64,000 nt of DNA from the NCBI GenBank assembly GCA_947561585.1, contig CANNZV010002467.1:32884-96883 (forward strand), in the 5' to 3' direction. Source of the stretch: Caprella mutica (Eukaryota > Arthropoda > Malacostraca > Amphipoda > Caprellidae). Positions 57,204-64,000 of the stretch are shown one piece after another. Both the position numbers and the translations under genes were made by a program. Within the stretch, counting starts at the first letter, position 1. Each line of letters begins with the position of its first letter. The notes beneath the pieces are model-generated. The model made no database searches. It was not told where the DNA came from and worked only from the letters and a program-made list of their open reading frames with translations.

Positions 57204-58458
57204 TAGGGTTGTGACAATATTCTTTTGGCTTAAAGAATTATTCATTATGCTTTTTAGCAATAAAGCATATTTTTTGAAATAAAGAATATTCTCAAAATAT
57301 GCTTTAAGTTAATCAAATAGTCCAAGCGACTGCAAATGAAACACAAACTAATTTTTATGGTTTGAATAAATGATTCAAGAATTTTTAAGTTTAAAAACTA
57401 TGTGATGTAATTACCTCATTGAATCATCGCCTGTAAGGCGATAATTAATAGTAATAATTTCAATAAGGAGTACACAATAGGAGCTGCCTTTTTGTGTTAC
57501 GCTTTACCTATTGTAAACTCTTACTATTCATTGGTACGATCCTCCATTAGTACTACACTTTTGCAGTTTATTTCTGATTGAACATCAAAATATATGTATA
57601 TCGGGGGATGGGACGTGCTACCCCCCGAACATCACTGCCAGGTCATTAAAAAATCATGAAGTGTGCAGTACAACAATCTAGCGAACACAACAAACTACAT
57701 TAAATCGAATGAGGGAATGCATCATACAAATGAGCTAATATTAGAAATAAAGTAAGATAAGAGAGGAATATATAATTTAAAAAAAAATAAAGGTAAATAT
57801 TGTATTATTTAAATTTCTATAACTAAAATGTTTAGTATTTAATATTTTTAATTTTAATCAATAAATAAAACGAGAAATAATACAAAAAGATGTAACTGTC
57901 GGACTAATGGCACGTCCCCATTGTAAACGGTGCTAGGACGTTTCGTTACTATAAGACGATTCGGTACCAGATTTTTTGTTCCCTGACGAACCTTATTTTT
58001 TAAATTTGAAATGAGTTAAGACTACAAATTATAGCAGATAACAGACGTAGCAGATAAAACAAGATATGATCATCAAATGTAATAAATGCTTTCTTTCTTG
58101 TGCAAGTTATTGTCTAAAACTGTTCACTATTTATTATTTTGGTTACCTCATACAGAATAAACTGTCTCAATTTGACATTGTTTCCTACCCTGCCTTCTTT
58201 ATAAATATACCATCAATGAAAATTCTCCATTACAATTAGCCTTATTTCAAAGAAATTAGAACATATAAAGCTAACCTGAACGCCTATCATTGGGCATATA
58301 AAGCTAACCTGAACGCATAAAAAGCATATTTTGAGCATAAAAGGTATATTTTAAGCATGAAAAGAGTATTGTAAGGCATAAAAAGCATATATATAAAGCA
58401 TTAAAGCATATTTAACAAGCTTAAAGCATATTTCAAAAAGAATATTGTCACAACCCTA
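57204..58458. mobile_element. hAT MITE, 1255 bp, 8-bp TSD GTTATCAC
   Basis: Starts TAGGGTTGTGACAATATTC and ends GAATATTGTCACAACCCTA. GTTATCAC lies on both sides (57196-57203, 58459-58466). Subterminal motifs 'aaagcatatttt' and 'aagaatatt' recur at both ends. No transposase. It sits inside the coding frame of the zinc-finger/DDE-like gene and contains one copy of short repeat H. Confidence 0.88.
57564..57702 (+). repeat. Short interspersed repeat H, copy 2
   Basis: Same flanks as copies at 6942 and 60895. Its hairpin is 'cggggga' + a longer loop + 'taccccccg', followed by 'ctgccaggtcattaaa' and 'agtgtgcagtacaacaatc'. Confidence 0.7.
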
Positions 58459-58929
58459 GTTATCACTGAACACCATCAGCTATTCATTTCTACCTTTAAT
58501 AAGACTCTAAAGCCTAAACACCATCATTTGTTACATTATCCTTCTTCTCTGAAGAAATTAGGCCCTCTGAGTCATCTATGGGGTATGAGGTTTGGAGGTA
58601 AAAATTTGCATTGTAAATTCTTTGCCGAAGCTTGTAGATCACGAATTAACCTCTCAAAAAGTCTTTCCATCAGATATATGTTTCAGTTTTCTAACTACCT
58701 TTATGGTTTAAAGAATAACAAAATATCCGACTTTGAATTGTTGAGCGTTGTGGCAAATACAAATGATGTAACTTATTACAATAAAGTTATTTTCAGAGGA
58801 ATTTCTTACTCTATCAATGAAAAAAAAAAAGTTAAAAATAAAGGTGTTCATATAACTACTTTGAATTTTTTATTCTACCAATTACATATAAATTTCCATT
58901 TTATATTTTGTTATAATTACAGGTAATGA

Positions 58930-59435
58930 TAACACTAAGTTATTATTACCTGTACTCTATATTCAGAGAAGAGCTTTTCAGAGCATATCTATTTGCTTAA
59001 TGATTAATATCTATATTATTTATAGTAATGCAGATGTTTCTTCATACTGACCAAATAGCAATAATCTGAGTAATGTCAAAAGCATCTGCATTGTAAATAA
59101 GTTCGTATGTCTGTATTGTAGTTAAATATCTGCATAACACTAATTTTGATATCTGATTAACAATGAATTATCTGTGATTCTCGTATTGTTAAATCAGAAA
59201 ACCTCTTGGTTCACTTGGTAATCAGATTTCTGCTTTGTTACTACTTATTTTTTCGTCTGTGTATATAATACCCTTATGGTGAAGGGAATTTTCGGGCAAT
59301 ATTAAAAATAAATACAAAAATCCATAGACAACTAACAATATACAATCATCAAAATACACTAAATAATAAAAATAGGAAAATATGAAATTAATGATATGTC
59401 AGATTCAAGACACTACTGATGCAGTGAATCAAGAA
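58930..59435. other. AT-rich region with 'aatcaga/ctgcat' motifs
   Basis: Motifs shared with 44375-44590. Possible subterminal zone of the putative large transposon; no defined end. Confidence 0.35.
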
Positions 59436-59609
59436 AAGGGGGATAATAAATGCGCAGATGGTATTACTGTGTTCCCTTACATGAATGGAAAGAGTCTGAT
59501 TTGGAAGTGCAGATGTGTTGACACATTTGCCGAGACAAACCTCAATGATTCCGCGACTCTGGCTGGATCAGCTGCGGCGGCTGCGTTTTTTCTTGCGTTT
59601 AATTCTTAA
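59436..59609 (+). pseudogene. RT-associated protein family, second half
   Basis: The frame reads KGDNKCADGITVFPYMNGKS, LIWKCRCVDTFAETNLNDSA and TLAGSAAAAA. It matches the family end 'KRPDGIT-F---GK-L-WDATCVDTFA-(T/S)(N/H)L---A--AGSAA', the continuation missing from the fragment at 43875-44290. Here WDAT is WKCR. The 'PDG ... (x)WD-T-VDT' layout resembles restriction-like nucleases, but this is inference. The frame ends in a degenerate tail. Confidence 0.5.
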
Positions 59610-60716
59610 TTTTAATTGAAATCTTTAAAAAAACTGAACTTAACAATATTGTTTCGCTATTTTAAATTTTGTAGACCCTTAGAAAAGAAATTGTACTTTG
59701 ATTAAAGGACCATAATGTATAACATGATAATGTCGTAACAGAAGAAATTTAAAAGAATTAAACAAATTACTGTTAAAAAAATAACGAAAAAAAATGTTTT
59801 TAAATATTAATAACTATTTTTTTAATTTTCACACCATCTGACAAATAATTTATTTTTATTTAAACAAATTCAATAAACAGATAATATACAAAAAATAAGT
59901 GACAGGTACAAATAGATCAGGAGTTAAGGCAAGTTAGAAATTTTGTTGAACTTTCAAATTTCAAGTAAAGTCTTCCAAAGACATTTTAAGTGCCCCTCAT
60001 TCAAATTCAAATAATTTTTGCTCAAAGCGGATTTAGGTTGATTTTCACATGATTGGAGTACTTGAAATTGCGCTTCTAAAGGTAGCAAACTTGTCTTTTT
60101 TCAAATTATGTCCTGGTTGGCCCTATTTTGAGCTTAGATTGACTAGCCTATTGATATCAAATTAGGATTTTGAAAATAATATTCTATCAAAGTCAGTGGA
60201 TTTTTAGTTATTTATTTGGGTTATTCCAATTCCTATGTTACTAACAATTTTCGGAGGATTAATTGGGAAAATGTTGAATGTTGATGGATCAGCCAATTTA
60301 TTGGAATTTATTTATGGATTTTGATTCCTTCAATGGCAGAGGGTTAGAAGTATCAAATTTTCTATTATGCTGATAAAAACAATGTTAATTTGGTGCTACT
60401 GAATTAATTTTTGATTACTTTTGGTTAAGTCTTCACTATCAAGTTGAAGTGATTTGAACTATTAAGTTTGCTTTAATGAGTTTAGATAATAGATATAATC
60501 AATTTAGAATTTAGATTCATAGTGTTTCTTATCGAATTCATACATTTTTAATCATAGAAATTCTATTTTTTTCAATTCGTGACTCACTCGTCTGAAATGT
60601 ATCAAGATGTTCACAATCAGCTACAGCAATTTAGACTACATGGAGAACAAAACATTTATTTTGGGTAGTTTCTGGTGGCAGTGATGTTGCCTATGGAATT
60701 CATGTGAGTGTGGAGT
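59610..60716. other. AT-rich region sharing diverged sequence with the 45-48 kb foldback element
   Basis: 60165-60310 ('gaaaataatattct', 'ttttagttatttattt', 'gttgatggatcagccaa') resembles 47370-47500. No gene seen. Confidence 0.45.
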
Positions 60717-60725
60717 GTCATAACC

Positions 60726-61073
60726 AGTCGCACTAATTGTAGTCAAGGACAGACAAGGTCGATGTTAGTGACTGAAAATGAGCTGAAATGACTTAAATGT
60801 GGATAATTAACGAATTATGGGTCACAGACAAGGACCACGTTAGTAAGTTAAAATGTACTGAATCCTTCTTTAGATTTCATAATTTAATGTAGTTTTTCGT
60901 ATCCGCTAGTTTGTTGTACTGCACACTTCATGATTGTTTAATGACCTGGCAGGGGGTTTCTGGTGGCGGCACGCCCCCCGATATACATATATTTTATGTT
61001 AAATCAGTAATGAACTAAAAAAGGTTTCGTTAAACGACGCCTTGTCTGTCCTTGACAACAATTAGCATTACCC
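60726..61073. mobile_element. MULE-like MITE, 348 bp, 9-bp TSD GTCATAACC
   Basis: GTCATAACC occurs at 60717-60725 and 61074-61082. The terminal inverted repeats share 'CTAATTGT.GTCAAGGACAGACAAGG'; the outermost 8-9 bases are more diverged. A 9-bp duplication is typical of Mutator-like elements. It contains short repeat H in reverse. Confidence 0.65.
60895..61017 (-). repeat. Short interspersed repeat H, copy 3 (reversed)
   Basis: Reads 'taatgtagtttttcgtatcc', then 'ttgttgtactgcacacttca' and 'taatgacctggcaggggg'; loop 'tttctggtggcggcacg'; then 'ccccccgatatacatatatt'. Confidence 0.7.
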
Positions 61074-61082
61074 GTCATAACC

Positions 61083-61859
61083 AAACTTCCATTGCTCAGT
61101 ATTAATTTATTACTTATGTCAAGAACTGTAAACTCTATTAGCTTATTTCTTTCATTTGAATTATCTTTTGGTTCAAAATTTTAATTGTATTTATTATTTA
61201 ATAAATTTAATTTAACATAAATGCTGTAAGTTTTATTTTGATATAACTTTAAAATTTAAATGTTGGTAAGATATAATATCCCAAGCTACAATGAATAAAT
61301 AAATTTATTAATTTAAATATGTGGTCAGGTGCTACCAGCTCCGAACTTAACTGTCTTCTTGACGCAGTTCATAATTAATATTTCCCCTACTTTAAGTGTG
61401 ATTGGTACTTTCCCATTAAAACCGAAGATATTTAGTTTTCTTTCATTCATCACTAGAATGTACTTTCGACCACTGATTAGTCGATCAAACGACATGCTCA
61501 TGACAAAACACAAGTAACACGTGCCGGTTATTTAACATGTCCCCCCCCCCCCTGCGTATGCTCATTTGCAATCAAATCCGCTATTTCGTCACAACTGTTT
61601 TGATGTATTAGCCAGTGCGCAGCTTAGCAGTGTCGAGAAAAGAGATAAGTTTGTTGTCATATAATATTACAGTAATTTGAAACAAAAAAACTCGTGGTAC
61701 AAATATGGTACAATACGCAAATAGAAGAAACTTGTTAAAGTATATTGCGTATTGTACCTTATGTGTACCATGTGTTTTATAAGCTTATCTCGCGATGACT
61801 AGTGTGTTCTTTCATTTTTTATTGCTTTTCGTGTTATAAACCAACGAAACACAAGTAAA
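61083..61859. other. Spacer with no recognisable gene
   Basis: A C14 homopolymer lies at about 61541-61554. Nothing else supported. Confidence 0.35.
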
Positions 61860-62480
61860 ATGGTTCATTTTCCCTCGCAAGATCATCACTGATCTTTTTC
61901 CTGAGAAAGATGATGAAAATAAATTTGAAAGTGATTCTTCGGGTGAGGAATTTTCACAAGACTCTTTGGTACTAGAATCTAGTGACATCAAATACGATCT
62001 CTGCGAATTCTAATTCATCCCAAGATGATGCGCCACAAAATCTGGATGAAGAATATGAATGGCAATCAGTAACTGCAAGAGTTCGTCTATTCTCCTTCTT
62101 AAGCCCCGTTTACACTAGGGGTAAAACCGTCAGTTTCGCCTACAGTTTCTTTGCAAGCGTTCACACTGGCTAATTGTTGGCGGTGGTGACAACAGTTGTT
62201 ACTTTGGTCAGTTGATCTCAATGAGTCGTGAGGTGTAGATGTTGTGCGCTGCAGCTGCACGAACGACTGACATTATCCGCCAACTTGGCGGGTAAAGACC
62301 AGAATGAATGGTGAGCGAATTTGACGGGTGAAACCTCGGTTTCTGCGGTATATGGGTGAAACTGGCGGTTTCACCCGCTGTTTTACCCCTAGTGTAAACG
62401 GGGCTTTAGGAAATGAACAATTTATGGTGTATTTTGTAAAATATTGTTCAGTTTGTAGAAATTTATGTTTATATTGTATG
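61860..62480 (+). pseudogene. Acidic N-terminal fragment, possibly piggyBac-like, interrupted by a MITE
   Basis: Plus-strand frames read LFPEKDDENKFESDSSGEEF, then SSQDDAPQNLDEEYEWQS and TARVR. Acid-rich stretches before a conserved tryptophan are seen at the start of piggyBac transposases, but no catalytic region follows, so the assignment is weak. The 304-bp MITE at 62102-62405 interrupts it. Confidence 0.2.
62102..62405. mobile_element. Harbinger-like MITE, 304 bp, 3-bp TSD TTA
   Basis: Starts AGCCCCGTTTACACTAGGGG and ends CCCCTAGTGTAAACGGGGCT, perfect over 20 bp and then imperfectly paired (GTAAAAC...GTTTCGCC / GGTTTCACC...GTTTTAC). TTA flanks both sides (62099-62101, 62406-62408). A 3-bp TWA duplication is typical of PIF/Harbinger. 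Confidence 0.8.
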
Positions 62481-63270
62481 CATTATTATGCTTTGTTCTA
62501 TTGTTCACATTTCATTAATTTTGAGGAAAATATATTTCTATACTTTATGAATTGTTCAAATGTTTCGGTTTTTGATCGATTTTTTCCTAATATAGAGGAT
62601 GAATATATTTGTACTATTGGAAATGACTAAATTAAATATTTAGTTTCGTTATTTATGAATTTTTGACTATTTTTGTAATTTTAGGAAAAAATAAATTTCT
62701 AATTTAGAAAATGTTCTAAGAGGACAATGTATTTGTTTTGATAGATAAACCTTACATTTTTCAAATCATCTGAAATCTATTTATGTATTCCTAACCCTAG
62801 AATAATCAAATGAACTTCCAAGTTTCATATGTATTGCATTTATTCATATCTAAACTGCGTCCATCGCTTCAATGCAGATCACTATTTTGTGAATAATTTT
62901 AAGAATATTGATCGTACAAGAGTGAAACATTGGTCACTGGAAGATTGCTTCTATGTTAGTATCTTGCTGAAATATTTTTTGAATCCATGAGAAAATTGAA
63001 AAGTTATGAACGTTTATGTATTTTGAAGGCATTTTAACTGTCCATCGCTTTATTGCAGCTCTGTGAAAAGGCCAAAAAATGGGCGATTAACTTCTACCGA
63101 GAGGGTAAAAATTGTAACAGGTCCTGCAGAAGGGATGACTTATATATTTAGCTAATGAATTTGGGAGGAATAAGAGAAACATAGTTTATATTGTGGAAGA
63201 TCCCGACACCAAAAAAAGGAGAGATGAGGGTACGAGGAGAAGCTTTTTCCCCTCAAAATATGCAAAAACT
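62409..63270. other. AT-rich spacer with no recognisable gene
   Basis: Short frames only; possible decayed upstream part of the Tc1-like gene near its right end. Confidence 0.35.
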
Positions 63271-63274
63271 ACCC

Positions 63275-64000
63275 AAGCAGGTTATAAGGCAGCCAAATAA
63301 CACTAGTGCCTCCATTTTCGACAAGGCTGTGATTAGTTATTCGTCCAAACAGTGTCTTAAATGAGACGACAAGGAACGTGGAGCCCATTTCCAGGCCTCC
63401 TATGGACAAGTCCCATAAGAAAAAGGCATTATATTTACACAGAAATACATGAAAACAAACTTCCTACTTGTTCTTTTAACAGATGAGGAAAGAGCCACCC
63501 TTTATTGTCTGGATGGGTGTGTTAAAGTTTGGATCCTACTGGAGCTGTTTATCCACACTGGTTTCGTCGTCAACAATTAGGCGGTGGCTTTATGTTTTAA
63601 GTGGCATCATTGGTGAAACGTTAATTGGCCCTTTCCGAGTACCAGAGGGTGTAAACCTAACAATCCAATCCTACATTGCTTCTTTTGTTGAGTACTTGTT
63701 CCCTTGGCCTAATAACTTGCAATTATCTCGTTGGCAAAAGATGATTTTCTTGCATTACTTCGCACAATCTCATGCTTGAAGTGTTACAACTTCATTCCTG
63801 ACATCTCTGGGCATCAAGTGAGAGACTCTCATGACTTGATTGCCTTGTTCTCTGGTCTTAAGCCCCATAATGCATGAGCATTTCTGACCGTTTCATTTGA
63901 GACATTACATCGGGACTGTTTGGACGTCATACCAATGACAGCCTTGTCAAAAATGGAGGCACTAGTATCATTTAGCTGCCTTATGACTTTCCTGCGTATT
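63275..64000. mobile_element. Inverted-repeat structure around a Tc1-like fragment (cut by window end)
   Basis: 63275-63400 ('ataaggcagc.aaat.acactagtgcctccatttt', 'gacaaggctgt', 'cgtccaaacag') is mirrored at 63865-63995. Between them lies the transposase fragment. Whether these are terminal repeats of one element or two head-to-head partial copies cannot be decided without sequence beyond 64000. Confidence 0.55.
63483..63779 (+). pseudogene. Tc1/mariner-like transposase fragment, DDE core region
   Basis: The frame contains IRRWLYVLSGIIGETLIGPF, RVPEGVNLTIQSYIASFVEY and RWQKMIFLHYFAQSHA. Tc1-like transposases have 'V.-GII...LIGP...P..L....Y...L....LP......R..M...DNAPSH' here. The catalytic aspartate of D-N-A-P-S-H is replaced (HYFAQSH), so the protein would be inactive. 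It catalyses cut-and-paste transposition in active relatives. Confidence 0.65.

Larger units (their letters stand above)
55652..58926 (+). pseudogene. C2H2 zinc-finger / DDE-like transposase-type protein, split by a hAT element
   Basis: From the ATG at 55652: two C2H2 fingers (CMIC...H-x4-H; CRQNNC...H-x4-H). After a frameshift near 55900, SRSAVDIIILNTEELLNS; a stop near 56061; SLADVTHPKAITAQ; after a shift near 56310, DEFETGNALGSHKGMHKIGV, MGLTGDNLGLHQMM, a CRQCRA cysteine pair, FHVTSNLIFDVMHDVGEGVA. A 1255-bp hAT then intervenes, followed by LGPLSHLWGMRFGGKNLHCK and FFAEACRSRINLSKSL. Conserved acidic residues in DEFETGN, TGDN and FDVMHD suggest an RNase H-fold, CACTA/Tnp2-like transposase. 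Many such uncharacterised, multi-copy proteins exist in animals. Superfamily uncertain. Confidence 0.5.

Noticed and set aside
44291..59435. CACTA-type terminal repeats for the putative SAM/DDE transposon
   Set aside because: A CACTA-like string near 59414 has no matching inverted partner near 44290; no TIR or TSD could be shown.

Overview
This is a clearly AT-rich stretch of eukaryotic nuclear DNA. It is built almost entirely from transposable elements and simple repeats, with no confidently intact host gene. The mix (several APE-type LINEs, hAT, Tc1/mariner, MULE-like and Harbinger-like DNA transposons, LTR elements, long minisatellites) fits an invertebrate animal, most likely an arthropod; the species cannot be told. 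No rRNA, tRNA, CRISPR or bacterial-type operon was seen.

Layout. 1-7.2 kb: AT-rich DNA with a Tc1-type helix-turn-helix remnant, a TA-flanked foldback element (3665-4528) carrying a nested MITE (3702-3934), minisatellites, and a G/C-terminal hAT-like MITE with an 8-bp target-site duplication (TSD; 6783-7175). 7.6-12.1 kb: a broken plus-strand LINE (ORF1 and ORF2) interrupted by a 927-bp inverted-repeat element. 15.9-27.1 kb: the two ends of one hAT-like element lie 11.1 kb apart, flanked by the same 8-bp TSD (GGAGTACA). Inside are a 49-bp satellite split by a 2.4-kb TG...CA insertion that itself holds a 24-bp array, and a second complete hAT (24650-27043, TSD CTTATGAC). 27.2-34.7 kb: a minus-strand LINE whose ORF2 begins with a 2A-like peptide, split by a young, apparently non-autonomous LTR element (29264-33740; near-identical LTRs, primer-binding site, polypurine tract, 5-bp TSD). 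37-42.9 kb: a 35-bp array on a Tc1-like fragment, a dead gag gene with a CCHC knuckle that was hit by a LINE fragment, and a 5'-truncated LINE tail.

43.9-59.6 kb: two pieces of one recognisable RT-associated protein family flank a region holding a large foldback element (45068-48597), a decayed SAM-domain protein gene (49575-51275), an almost intact minus-strand LINE (about 51680-55650) and a decayed C2H2 zinc-finger/DDE-like gene (55652-58926) split by a hAT MITE (57204-58458, TSD GTTATCAC). The SAM and zinc-finger genes share orientation and may be the two genes of one large, poorly described DNA transposon. 60-64 kb: a MULE-like MITE with a 9-bp TSD, a Harbinger-like MITE with a TTA TSD, and a Tc1-like transposase fragment between inverted repeats.

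The genes do not form a pathway. What links them is insertion history: TSDs and frame continuity let several layers of nesting be ordered. Family names rest on motifs and repeat ends read by eye, not on database searches.
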